From an uncultured Mycoplasmatota bacterium (GTDB lineage: Bacteria; Bacillota_I; Bacilli_A; RF39; UBA660): a stretch of 64,000 nt of DNA. Both the position numbers and the translations under genes were made by a program. Below the pieces are notes generated by a model, which worked only from the letters and a program-made list of their open reading frames with translations, had not been told where the DNA came from and ran no database searches. Shown piece after piece: positions 26,000-34,107 of this stretch. The first letter of the stretch is position 1, and the number at the start of each line of letters is the position of its first letter. Location: positions 1 to 64,000 of the forward strand of contig USNG01000001.1 in the NCBI GenBank assembly GCA_900556025.1. The letters run 5' to 3'.

Positions 26000-27003
26000 G
26001 TATGTTCCACGTGAAACATATTGTGGATAAATATTATTAAAGATACCCAATATATAATAATATTAATTTGATTGTTATATTCTTTTATAATTTAATTTTT
26101 TGTTTTTACTTTCTAAGAAGTGATTTCTTCCTTTAATCACGGTAATTTGTATATTTTTTATATACTATTTTAAAATATGTATTTATTTGTATGTTCCACG
26201 TGAAACATATTGTTAATAACTCACATTTAATCTATATTTATAATTATATAATTTTAATTTAATAGGTTAGTATATTTATTTTATAGATAGTTTCTAATAT
26301 TTTTATTAAATGTTTCACGTGGAACATTGTTGAAAACTTATATTTTATAATATTATATTTTATTAATGTATACAAATATTTTCATTATTGTTGTTTTAAT
26401 TAATAATAATCTTTTTTTACCGATGTTCCACGTGAAACATGTGTGGATAAATAGTTAAAACGAGTTAAATTTTAAGAAAATCATTAATATTTAATTTAAA
26501 TTTATTATTTTTAGTTTGTATTCTTTATTTAATATTCTATATGTTTCACGTGGAACATACTGTTGATAAGTTTTAATATGAGTATAAATTCCCCTAATTA
26601 TTTTAATTTTAGCTTTTAAATATTTGTTTATTCCAGTAATTTCGGCGTTTTTTATTATTTTTTTAAAGATTTTTTATAATTATATTTAATGTTCCACGTG
26701 AAACATGATGTTAATAACTTTTAAAAAAAATATAGTTTATTTTATTAAAAAAATGTTAAATATTATATTCAACAACAGTTTTTTATGTTTCACGTGGAAC
26801 ATTTGTAAATAAGTTGCGTTTATTAGTTATTTTTAATTCAAATCGAGATGATATATTATATGTTATTTCATTTCTCGATGTATTTTAGAAATCATTGATG
26901 TATTTTATAAAATAGAGAGTGTTAATTGTTAATGTTTCACGTGGAACATTGTTGATAAGTTTATAAATTTAAGAAAAATTGTGTAAAAAGTTAGATTTAA
27001 TTG

Positions 27004-27032
27004 TTGATTTTGTGTTCATTTTGTTGTAAAAT
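27004..27032 (+). promoter_or_regulatory. Promoter of SRP RNA
   Basis: -35 TTGATT (27004-27009), 17-bp spacer, -10 TAAAAT (27027-27032), about 6 bp before the predicted RNA 5' end. Confidence 0.65.
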
Positions 27033-27037
27033 TTACT

Positions 27038-27115
27038 TGTGCAACAATATGCGCATGAACCAGGTCAGAATTGGAAGATAGCAGCCTTAAGTGTAATTAT
27101 TGTGTGCACTTTTTT
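27038..27115 (+). ncRNA. ffs: Signal recognition particle RNA (small bacterial type)
   Basis: The conserved SRP helix 8 is visible: CAGGTCAG ... GGAA tetraloop ... AGCAGCC (27061-27086), the Ffh-binding part. The flanks GTGCAACAATA (27039-27049) and TATTGTGTGCAC (27098-27109) pair to close a long hairpin, followed by TTTTTT. At ~77 nt this is the short 4.5S-like form without an Alu domain, unlike the ~270-nt scRNA of B. subtilis. The tadA-dnaX neighbourhood is the usual place in Bacilli. Confidence 0.9.
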
Positions 27116-27128
27116 AATGGTGTAAAAA

Positions 27129-27527
27129 ATGATAGAAGAAATGTTAAAAAAATTAAATTTAATGGCAATAAAGCATGGTGATGTACCAGTTTCTTGTATA
27201 ATTGTGAAAAATGATAGAATTATTGCGTCTTCTTATAACAAAAAGAAGAAAAATAATGATCCTTTTGCTCATGCTGAGATTTTAGCTATAAGAAAGGCGT
27301 GTAAGAGACTTAAAACTAATAATTTGTCTGATTGTAAATTATATGTATCTTTAATGCCATGTAATATGTGCAAAGATGTTATAAATGAGGCTAGAATAAA
27401 GGAAGTATATTATATTTTGGATAGTGAAAAAGTTGTTAATAATACAACTAAATTTGTTAAATTTTCTACAAGTTATCAACAATATTTTGAAAATGAGCTT
27501 AAAAATTTTTTTAGTGATAAAAGGTAG
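27129..27527 (+). CDS. tadA: tRNA-specific adenosine deaminase
   Basis: TadA converts A34 to inosine in tRNA-Arg(ACG). The zinc and catalytic motifs HAEILAI and PCNMC are present in a 132-residue cytidine-deaminase fold. It is somewhat short, and the motif lacks the usual TLEPCPMC wording (here SLMPCNMC), so another deaminase activity cannot be excluded; location beside SRP RNA and dnaX supports TadA. No ribosome-binding site is seen, and the ATG lies just 13 bp after the SRP RNA T-run. Confidence 0.8.
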   Translation: MIEEMLKKLNLMAIKHGDVPVSCIIVKNDRIIASSYNKKKKNNDPFAHAEILAIRKACKRLKTNNLSDCKLYVSLMPCNMCKDVINEARIKEVYYILDSEKVVNNTTKFVKFSTSYQQYFENELKNFFSDKR

Positions 27528-27544
27528 TAAAAATAGTATGTTTT

Positions 27545-27553
27545 TGTTATAAT
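27545..27553 (+). promoter_or_regulatory. Extended -10 promoter of dnaX
   Basis: TGTTATAAT at 27545-27553, 17 bp before the dnaX ATG; no clear -35. The first bases of dnaX mRNA would begin just before AAGGAGG. Confidence 0.5.
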
Positions 27554-27569
27554 ATTTTAAGGAGGGTTT

Positions 27570-29255
27570 ATGAGCAATTATATATCATTATATCGTAAAT
27601 ATAGACCTAAAACTTTTTCTGATGTTGTAGGTCAAAAAGTGACTATTGAGATACTAAAAAATAGCATTTCTAATGGTAAAATTAATCATGCTTATATTTT
27701 TAGTGGTCCTAGAGGTACTGGGAAGACTAGTATTGCTAAAATTTTTGCAAAAGCAATCAATTGTTTGCATAATTCCGATGGAGATTTATGTGGAAAATGT
27801 GAAGTATGTATGTCAAATTTTGAAAATAATATTGACATTATTGAAATAGATGCGGCTAGTAATAATGGTGTAGATGAAATAAGAGAAATCAGAAATAGTG
27901 CTAAATTATTACCAGCAAATTTAAAATATAAAGTTTATATTATTGATGAAGTTCATATGTTATCTACTAGTGCTTTTAATGCATTATTGAAGACGCTTGA
28001 AGAACCTCCTGGACACGTTGTATTTATTTTAGCTACAACTGAGTTCAACAAAATACCAGCAACTGTCATTTCTAGATGTCAAAGATTTGATTTTAAGAAA
28101 ATTAAAAAGAGTGAAATTATTGATAGATTAAAGTATATTTTGGAAAAAGAAAATAAAAAGATTAACGAAGATATTCTTCCTTTGATTGCTAAATTATCTG
28201 ATGGTGGACTTAGAGATGCTATTAATATGCTTGACCAAGCTTTGTTACTTGATAAAGAAGATATAACTGAAGATGATTTATATAATTTGATTGGTGAATT
28301 TAAATCTGATTCTATTAATCAATTTCTTCATTCAATGGTTAATGGTGATATTAAAACTACTTTATGTAAACTTGATGAATTTTATGATGAAGGTAAAAAT
28401 TTAATTAATCTTTGCAATAAATTACAATTATTAGTAAAAGATTTATTGATAAACAGTAATACTAAGAACTATTTTTCTTCTGACTATTCTAAAAAATTAG
28501 CCGAATTTGATTTTTTAGATAGTGAAGAAGTATTGAAAATATCTGATTTGTTGTTTAATTTAAGTATTGATCTTAAAAAAGGAAATAATCAAAAAATGGT
28601 TTCTGAAATATATTACATAGAGATTTGTTTACTATTTGTTTCAGATAAAGATAAGATGACTAAAGTAACTTCTAAAAAGAAGAATATTGATGATAATTCA
28701 ATTGAAACTGATGATATTGGTGATATTGATACTGAAAATGTTAATGATGTAGTTATTTCAAATGATGAAGAAAAAGTTGATGAGTCTAATAATGTTGATG
28801 CTGAAAATAAGAAAATTATAATTAATAATGCTTTTTATGGGGCAAATAAAGAAATTAAAACTAAATTTCTGAAAGATTACAGTAAAATAAAAGATTATAT
28901 GTATAAAAAAGAATATACAAATATAATTAATTTACTAGAAAAATCTGTTCCTCAAGTTGTTTCTGACAATTCTATAATATTTTCATTAAAAAATAATTTT
29001 GAAGTAATATTATTTGAAAAGAATGTTTCTGAAATACAAAAATTATTAAAATTAATATATGAAAAAGTATATGATATTGTCGCTTTGAGTGATAAAGATT
29101 GGGAAAATGAAAAAAATGAATATATAAAAAATATAAAAAATGGTGTAAAATATAGTTATATAAATAAAAAAGAGATTAAAACTGGTAAAAAAAGTACTGT
29201 TTTAAAAAATAATTTAGATAATATATTTGGCGAAGATATTGTAAAAGAGGATTAG
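27570..29255 (+). CDS. dnaX: DNA polymerase III tau/gamma subunit
   Basis: DnaX is the clamp-loader ATPase that opens the DnaN ring. Walker A (GPRGTGKTS), a zinc module (CLHNSDGDLCGKCEVC), DEVHMLS and the sensor-1 segment TTEFNKIPATVISRCQRF are intact. The 561 residues end in a Lys-rich tau-type C-terminal region after an acidic Asp/Asn linker (~370-425). I see no convincing frameshift signal for a separate gamma form. AAGGAGG precedes the start; ybaB follows 9 bp later. Confidence 0.95.
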   Translation: MSNYISLYRKYRPKTFSDVVGQKVTIEILKNSISNGKINHAYIFSGPRGTGKTSIAKIFAKAINCLHNSDGDLCGKCEVCMSNFENNIDIIEIDAASNNGVDEIREIRNSAKLLPANLKYKVYIIDEVHMLSTSAFNALLKTLEEPPGHVVFILATTEFNKIPATVISRCQRFDFKKIKKSEIIDRLKYILEKENKKINEDILPLIAKLSDGGLRDAINMLDQALLLDKEDITEDDLYNLIGEFKSDSINQFLHSMVNGDIKTTLCKLDEFYDEGKNLINLCNKLQLLVKDLLINSNTKNYFSSDYSKKLAEFDFLDSEEVLKISDLLFNLSIDLKKGNNQKMVSEIYYIEICLLFVSDKDKMTKVTSKKKNIDDNSIETDDIGDIDTENVNDVVISNDEEKVDESNNVDAENKKIIINNAFYGANKEIKTKFLKDYSKIKDYMYKKEYTNIINLLEKSVPQVVSDNSIIFSLKNNFEVILFEKNVSEIQKLLKLIYEKVYDIVALSDKDWENEKNEYIKNIKNGVKYSYINKKEIKTGKKSTVLKNNLDNIFGEDIVKED

Positions 29256-29264
29256 GAGGAAATT

Positions 29265-29558
29265 ATGAATATACAAGCAATGATGGCACAAGCTAGAAAA
29301 ATACAAGGTGAAATAGAAAGAAGTACTAAAGAAATAGAAAGTACTATTTATAAATATGAAAATGATAATATTTTAATTGAAACATCTGGTAAAAATGAGG
29401 TTAAAAGAATAGAAATTAAAAATGATGATATTTTGGCTGATAAAGAGTTATTAGCTGATATATTAACTGTTGGAATTAATAACACACTAGAACAAGTTAA
29501 AAAGGATAAAAATAGTAAATTAGGTAAATATACTAATGGTCTTGGAGGATTATTCTAA
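29265..29558 (+). CDS. ybaB: YbaB/EbfC nucleoid-associated protein
   Basis: A small DNA-binding dimer of the YbaB/EbfC family, between dnaX and recR as in most bacteria. The start NIQAMMAQARKIQGEIERSTKEIE and central strand region (IETSGKNEVKRIEI) fit the family; 97 residues is normal. AGGAGG ribosome-binding site. Confidence 0.93.
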   Translation: MNIQAMMAQARKIQGEIERSTKEIESTIYKYENDNILIETSGKNEVKRIEIKNDDILADKELLADILTVGINNTLEQVKKDKNSKLGKYTNGLGGLF

Positions 29559-29561
29559 TAA

Positions 29562-30158
29562 ATGACACTTCCAAAAAGTTTTTCTGAGTTAGTTAATAAT
29601 TTAACACTATTACCTGGAGTTGGTGAAAAAACTGCAGAGAGATATGTTTATGCTTTGTGTGATAAAGAGTTTGATGAAGTAGAAAACTTGGCTAATGCTT
29701 TAGTTAATTTTAAAAAAAATATTAGAAATTGTAAAATATGTGGATGCTTAAGTGATACTGATGAATGTGATATATGTTCAAATGAATCTAAAAGTAATGA
29801 TACCATTTGTGTAGTAGAAGATTCTAAAAGTGTATTTTTTATTGAAAAGACTGGTAAATATAATGGGAAATATCATGTTATAAATGGGTTAATATCTCCA
29901 ATTGAAGGAATTAATCCAGAGGATTTAAATATTGAATCATTGATTAATAGAATTGACTCCAGTGTTAAAGAGATAATTATTGCATTAAATCCTTCTATTG
30001 AAGGAGAAGTTACATCATTGTATATACAAAAGATTTTAGAAAAGTATGATGTTAAAGTATCTAGACTTTCTTATGGTATACCAATGGGTGGAGATATTGA
30101 ATATTTAGATCCTATTATGATTTCTAAAGCTTGGGATGATAGAAAGGTTATATCATAA
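29562..30158 (+). CDS. recR: Recombination protein RecR
   Basis: RecR works with RecF/RecO in gap repair. It shows the helix-hairpin-helix LLPGVGEKTAERY, the four-Cys zinc finger CKICGCLSDTDECDIC, and a Toprim domain (CVVEDSKSVFFIEKTGKYNGKYHV) over 198 residues. Follows ybaB by 3 bp. A terminator comes directly after. Confidence 0.96.
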   Translation: MTLPKSFSELVNNLTLLPGVGEKTAERYVYALCDKEFDEVENLANALVNFKKNIRNCKICGCLSDTDECDICSNESKSNDTICVVEDSKSVFFIEKTGKYNGKYHVINGLISPIEGINPEDLNIESLINRIDSSVKEIIIALNPSIEGEVTSLYIQKILEKYDVKVSRLSYGIPMGGDIEYLDPIMISKAWDDRKVIS

Positions 30159-30164
30159 TATTTT

Positions 30165-30193
30165 CTCTCATAAATTTATATGAGAGGTTTTTT
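30165..30193 (+). terminator. Terminator after recR, carrying the bofA ribosome-binding site
   Basis: Stem CTCTCATA (30165-30172) / TATGAGAG (30179-30186), then GTTTTTT, then directly the bofA ATG. The likely bofA Shine-Dalgarno GAGAGG (30182-30187) forms the 3' arm, so transcripts that read through would have it paired. Confidence 0.75.
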
Positions 30194-30370
30194 ATGATAA
30201 TAAGTGTAATTAAAAGAATAGTTTTTGCTATTTGTTTGCTTTATACAGTGAATATTTTTATTACTAAAATGGGGAAGATGGTTCCAATTAATATTTATAC
30301 TATAATTATTACATATTTTTTTGACTTTTTTGGAATTATAGCTATAATATACTTGAAATATTATTGTTAG
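30194..30370 (+). CDS. bofA: BofA-like inhibitor of pro-sigma-K processing, 58 aa
   Basis: In B. subtilis BofA holds SpoIVFB inactive in the forespore membranes until sigma-K is needed. This 58-residue protein has two hydrophobic segments (residues 4-22 and 33-55) and, between them, the family-like GKMVPINIYTIIITYFFDFFGI, matching the BofA pattern G..(I/V)P(I/L)N...(I/V)...(G/D)..G. Its place after recR is where bofA stands in Bacillus. Standard length is ~87, so the N-terminus is short. The 5' end overlaps the recR terminator hairpin. The family assignment rests on the short motif and position. Confidence 0.7.
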   Translation: MIISVIKRIVFAICLLYTVNIFITKMGKMVPINIYTIIITYFFDFFGIIAIIYLKYYC

Positions 30371-30379
30371 GGGAAAAGT

Positions 30380-31180
30380 ATGTTAGATAAATTTAAGGAT
30401 TATTTTGATTTGATGTTCGATGAAAACAGGTTAGCACATTCCTTTTTGATTGGTAACGTTCTTTTTGATGATATAAAAAATGATTTAAATGAAATAATTA
30501 AAAAGATATTTAATAATGATAATTTAAATATTGAATCTAATCCTGATATTTATATACTTAAGAATGATGATAGTATTATTAGTAAAGATGATATAAAAAA
30601 TTTACTAGAAGAAATATCAACAACATCTCAATTTAATAATAATAAAGTTTACATAATAGATGGAGTTGAAAAGCTAAATGACTTTGCTGATAATGCATTA
30701 TTAAAGACTTTGGAAGAGCCACAAGCTAATATTTATGCATTTTTAATTACAAATAATATTAATTCAGTTAAGCCTACGATTTCAAGTAGATGTCAAAAAT
30801 TATATTTAAATTCTGATAGTGATAAAACAGAAACTTTTACTGATGAAGAAAAAGAGTTAGCTATTGATATTATCGAATCTATAGAAACTGATGGTGTGAA
30901 AAGTATTGGTAGATATAGTAAAATTTATACTAAAATTAATGACAGAATATTTTTTATAAATATTTTAAAATGTATATTGAATTATTATTATTCGTCACTT
31001 AAAATTAAATGTGGTAGTGATGATGGAGAAGAACTTGAGTATTTAAAGAATTCTGATATTGTCACTATATCTAAAAAAATTATTGTAATTAATAATACAA
31101 TTGGAAGATTGAATAGTTATTTAAATAAAAATTTATGTATTGATAGATTTATTATAGAGATGTGGAGATGCAATGTATGA
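30380..31180 (+). CDS. holB: DNA polymerase III delta-prime subunit
   Basis: HolB is the ATPase-like clamp-loader subunit. The 266 residues show the clamp-loader core without a Walker A motif (normal for delta-prime), with KVYIIDGVEKLNDFADNALLKTLEEP and TISSRCQKL. AGGGGA, overlapping the bofA stop, precedes its ATG. Its end overlaps ricT by four bases. Confidence 0.92.
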   Translation: MLDKFKDYFDLMFDENRLAHSFLIGNVLFDDIKNDLNEIIKKIFNNDNLNIESNPDIYILKNDDSIISKDDIKNLLEEISTTSQFNNNKVYIIDGVEKLNDFADNALLKTLEEPQANIYAFLITNNINSVKPTISSRCQKLYLNSDSDKTETFTDEEKELAIDIIESIETDGVKSIGRYSKIYTKINDRIFFINILKCILNYYYSSLKIKCGSDDGEELEYLKNSDIVTISKKIIVINNTIGRLNSYLNKNLCIDRFIIEMWRCNV

Positions 31181-32001
31181 AATTAGTTGGTGTTGAATTT
31201 AAAAAGAATGGAAAACAATATACTTTTAATGATAATGATTTGCCTTTGAAAGAAGGAGATAGAGTTATTGTTAATACTGAACGAGGATTACAATTTGGTG
31301 TTGTTTCTACATTATATGGTGAATTAAATGATAATAAAGAGCATGCCAATGTAGTTAAAGTTGCCATTGATAAAGATGAAAAGCAAAATGAGAAGAATTT
31401 AAAGGATGCTAAAAAATCTATTGAAAAGGCTCAGTCTTTAGCTAATGAGTTAAATTTGGATATGAAGTTTTTAGATGCTTATTTTACTTTTGATAGAAAA
31501 CAATTAGTTTTGCAATTTTTAGCTGATAATAGAATAGATTTTAGAGATTTAGCTAAAGGATTAGCTGCTGTTTATAAAACAAGAATTGAATTAAGACAAG
31601 TTGGAGTTCGAGATAAAGCGAAAGAAATATCTGGTATTGGTCCTTGTGGAAGAAAACTTTGTTGTTCTAGTTTTTTATCAGATTTAGATTCAGTTGGAAT
31701 AGCTCAAGTTAAAAATCAAAATTTAGCCTTAAATCCTGCTAAAATAAATGGTTTATGTGGTAGACTTTTGTGTTGTTTAAAATATGAGGATGAATTATAT
31801 CAAGAATATAGAAAAGATTTACCAGAAGTTGGTGATAAAGTAGAAATTGATGGTGAAAGTGCTACTGTAATATCTATTGATATTCCAAGAAGAAGATATG
31901 TCGCAATAACTGAAAAGAATAATAAAGTTGAAAAGTATGTTCCATTTAAAAATATAGATAAAAAGAGTGGTAGTAATAATGGAAGAAAAGGTAATAAATG
32001 A
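31177..32001 (+). CDS. ricT: RicT (YaaT/PSP1) subunit of the RNase Y-associated complex
   Basis: RicT with RicA and RicF forms an Fe-S complex that guides RNase Y and, in B. subtilis, promotes competence, biofilm and sporulation. The PSP1 domain is clear, and the Cys clusters CGRKLCC and CGRLLCC that hold an iron-sulphur cluster are intact. I take the ATG at 31177 because GGAG lies 9 bp upstream and it forms an ATGA overlap with holB; alternatives at 31162 (GTG) and 31168 are less well placed. 274 residues, normal. Confidence 0.93.
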   Translation: MKLVGVEFKKNGKQYTFNDNDLPLKEGDRVIVNTERGLQFGVVSTLYGELNDNKEHANVVKVAIDKDEKQNEKNLKDAKKSIEKAQSLANELNLDMKFLDAYFTFDRKQLVLQFLADNRIDFRDLAKGLAAVYKTRIELRQVGVRDKAKEISGIGPCGRKLCCSSFLSDLDSVGIAQVKNQNLALNPAKINGLCGRLLCCLKYEDELYQEYRKDLPEVGDKVEIDGESATVISIDIPRRRYVAITEKNNKVEKYVPFKNIDKKSGSNNGRKGNK

Positions 32002-32707
32002 TTTAGTTTACTATGATAATTTAAAAATAGTTCAAAATAAGAATTATTTTAATTTTAGTTTGGATTCTGTTTTGCTTCCAAACTTTGTTTTTTTAGGACA
32101 AAATACTAAAATGATATTAGATTTATGTACTGGTAATGCTCCTGTTCCTTTAATTTTATCTACTAAAACTAATGCCAAAATATATGGTGTTGAAATACAA
32201 AAAGATATATATGATATGGCTGTTGAAAGTGTAAAAATTAATAATTTAGAAAATAGAATTGAGTTAATTAATGATGATGCTAAAAATATTATAAATAGAT
32301 TTGAAACTGATACTTTTGATGTTATAACTTGTAATCCACCATATTTTAAATGTTCAGATACAAGTTTGAAGAATGATAATGATATTAAGTCCATAGCTAG
32401 ACATGAAATAATGATAGAACTGGAAGATGTAATAAAAATTGCTAAAAAGTTATTAAAAAATGGTGGTTCTTTATGTATGGTTCATAGAACTGATAGATTA
32501 ATAGAAATTATTGAAACTATGAGAAAACATAATATAGAACCTAAGAGATTACAATTTATTTATCCTAAAAATGATATTGAATCTAATTTGATTTTAATAG
32601 ATGGTAAGAAAAATGGAAATGTTGGTCTTAAAGTATTAGCTCCATTATATGTACATAATGATGATGGAAGCTATACAGATGAAGTATTAAAAATATTTGG
32701 GAAGTGA
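31979..32707 (+). CDS. tRNA1(Val) A37 N6-methyltransferase-like
   Basis: A class I methyltransferase of the TrmN6/YabB family. It has a SAM-binding motif (ILDLCTGNAPVPLIL), acidic loop (GVEIQKD) and the adenine-methylating motif NPPYF (ITCNPPYFK). Its start overlaps ricT by 23 bp; I prefer the ATG at 31979 over a GTG at 31967, although neither has a strong ribosome-binding site. The order ricT-yabB-rsmI matches B. subtilis. Confidence 0.85.
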   Translation: MEEKVINDLVYYDNLKIVQNKNYFNFSLDSVLLPNFVFLGQNTKMILDLCTGNAPVPLILSTKTNAKIYGVEIQKDIYDMAVESVKINNLENRIELINDDAKNIINRFETDTFDVITCNPPYFKCSDTSLKNDNDIKSIARHEIMIELEDVIKIAKKLLKNGGSLCMVHRTDRLIEIIETMRKHNIEPKRLQFIYPKNDIESNLILIDGKKNGNVGLKVLAPLYVHNDDGSYTDEVLKIFGK

Positions 32708-32711
32708 TTAT

Positions 32712-33548
32712 ATGAAACAAAAGAGTTATGAAGAAAATGAATATGGAAAATTATATTTAATTCCTACTCCTATTGGAAATTTAGATGATATTACAATAAG
32801 AGCCATTAATACTTTAAAGATGGTTGATTTAGTGTTTGCTGAAGATACTCGTGAAACTTTAAATTTATTAAAATATTTAAATATTACTAAAAAGGTAGAA
32901 TCATGTCATAAATATACTGAAATGCAACATAAGGATAGAATAATTAAACTATTAAAAGAGGGGAAAAATATTGGATATGTGACTGATAGAGGTACTCCTT
33001 TGATTAGTGATCCTGGAAATGTTGTTGTTGATTATGCGATTAGTGAAAAAATAAGTGTTATTGCCTTGCCTGGACCAAATGCTTTATTACCTGCTATTAA
33101 TATGTCGGGAATAAGTAATGAAAGATTTCTTTTTTATGGTTTTTTAAATAGTAAAGAATCTATTGCTAAAAGTGAATTAATTGATTTAAAAGAAGAAAAG
33201 TTTACACTTATTTTTTATGAATCTCCTCATAGAATAGAAAATACTTTAAAATTGATGTATAGTGTATTTGGAGATAGAAAAATTGCTATAGTTCGTGAAA
33301 TATCTAAATTACATGAAGAAATTATTAGGGATAATATATCTAATATTATTAAATTATCCAGCAGTTTAAGAGGTGAAATGGTAATTGTAGTGAGTGGGTA
33401 TGTGCCTCTTGAAGATACTAATGATTATATGAAATTAATTAGTGATTTAGTTGAAAAGGGATATTCTAAAAGAGATGCTATTAAAGAAATAGCTGAAGAA
33501 TATAGTGTTAGTAAAAATAAATTATATAATATGTTTAAGGAGGAGTAA
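32712..33548 (+). CDS. rsmI: 16S rRNA (cytidine1402-2'-O)-methyltransferase
   Basis: RsmI methylates C1402 in the decoding centre. Signatures of the tetrapyrrole-methylase fold are intact: LYLIPTPIGNLDDIT at the N-terminus, EDTRETLNLLK, VTDRGTPLISDPG and YESPHRIENTL. I start at the ATG at 32712; a TTG at 32697 inside the preceding gene is also open. 278 residues. Follows the TrmN6-like gene by 4 bp. Confidence 0.94.
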   Translation: MKQKSYEENEYGKLYLIPTPIGNLDDITIRAINTLKMVDLVFAEDTRETLNLLKYLNITKKVESCHKYTEMQHKDRIIKLLKEGKNIGYVTDRGTPLISDPGNVVVDYAISEKISVIALPGPNALLPAINMSGISNERFLFYGFLNSKESIAKSELIDLKEEKFTLIFYESPHRIENTLKLMYSVFGDRKIAIVREISKLHEEIIRDNISNIIKLSSSLRGEMVIVVSGYVPLEDTNDYMKLISDLVEKGYSKRDAIKEIAEEYSVSKNKLYNMFKEE

Positions 33549-33549
33549 T

Positions 33550-34107
33550 ATGAAATTAGTTGTTGGTCTTGGTAATCCAGAAAAAAAGTATGAGTTTACT
33601 CGTCACAATTGTGGCTTTAGAGCAATTGATTATTATGCATCCAAAAATAATTTATCTTTTAAGAGTAAATTTAATGGACATTATGCTGAAACAATTGTTA
33701 ATAATACAAAACTAATTTTATTAAAACCTCAAACATATATGAATTTATCTGGAGAGAGTGTAATTAAGTTTGTTAACTATTACAATATTAATATCGAAGA
33801 CATATTGGTTATTTATGATGATATTGATTTTGAAGTAGGAAAATTTAAATTAAGACGTGGTGGTAGTTCTGGTGGTCATAATGGAATTAATAATATTATT
33901 GATTTATTGAAAACTCAAAATATTTCAAGACTAAGAATGGGAATTTCTAAAAACAATATTCCACTAATGGATTACGTTTTAGGTAAATTTAGTAATGAAG
34001 AAAATGAAAAAATAGAATCTATATTACCAGTAATATCTAATATTATTGATGACTTTTCTGTACATAATATAGATGAATTGATGGAAAAATATAATAGAAA
34101 TGAATAA
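33550..34107 (+). CDS. pth: Peptidyl-tRNA hydrolase
   Basis: Pth recycles peptidyl-tRNA. Catalytic features are visible: the His in TRHNCGF (about residue 20), Asn in the YMNLSG loop, and Asp in IYDDIDF; the RRGGSSGGHNGI tRNA-binding segment is intact. The ATG at 33550 follows AAGGAGG; 185 residues is normal. It overlaps mfd by 8 bp. Confidence 0.96.
   Translation: MKLVVGLGNPEKKYEFTRHNCGFRAIDYYASKNNLSFKSKFNGHYAETIVNNTKLILLKPQTYMNLSGESVIKFVNYYNINIEDILVIYDDIDFEVGKFKLRRGGSSGGHNGINNIIDLLKTQNISRLRMGISKNNIPLMDYVLGKFSNEENEKIESILPVISNIIDDFSVHNIDELMEKYNRNE

Larger units (their letters stand above)
25929..26958 (+). repeat. parS: Array of nine parS sites paired with DnaA-box-like nonamers
   Basis: Nine 16-mers match the ParB site: TGTTCCACGTGAAACA at 25929, 26003, 26192, 26424 and 26690, and its reverse TGTTTCACGTGGAACA at 26311, 26542, 26786 and 26933 (start positions). 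All nine are this same hybrid form. Sites 2-9 are each followed after 1-3 bp by a nonamer always in the same orientation: TGTGGATAA (26022, 26442), TGTTGATAA (26561, 26950), TGTTAATAA (26211, 26709), TGTAAATAA (26804), TGTTGAAAA (26328). Reversed these are TTATCCACA, TTATCAACA, TTATTAACA and variants, i.e. DnaA boxes like those of oriC. Site 1 is instead next to Noc palindromes. Spacing is 74-189 bp, and no gene is seen in the 1.2-kb gap. The tract is probably the chromosome's main ParB loading centre, 9 kb right of oriC. Confidence 0.92.

Noticed and set aside
25393..26019. Open frame of 208 codons on the minus strand over the gyrA end
   Set aside because: Overlaps gyrA fully, begins in parS/NBS DNA and has no family resemblance; it is an antisense shadow.
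26842..26879. Inverted repeat ATCGAGA / TCTCGAT in the parS tract
   Set aside because: The 24-base loop and lack of copies elsewhere in the tract make a specific role unsupported.
25929..26958. CRISPR-like array of repeats
   Set aside because: Repeats are 16-bp palindromes matching parS, appear in both orientations, spacing is irregular (74-189 bp) and no cas genes are near.
25929..26958. parS and NBS palindromes as rho-independent terminators
   Set aside because: They lack downstream T-runs and match protein-binding consensus sites exactly; a true terminator already follows gyrA.
28660..28690. Programmed frameshift in dnaX giving a gamma subunit
   Set aside because: A-rich stretches exist but none makes a good A-AAA-AAG slippery site with a following hairpin.
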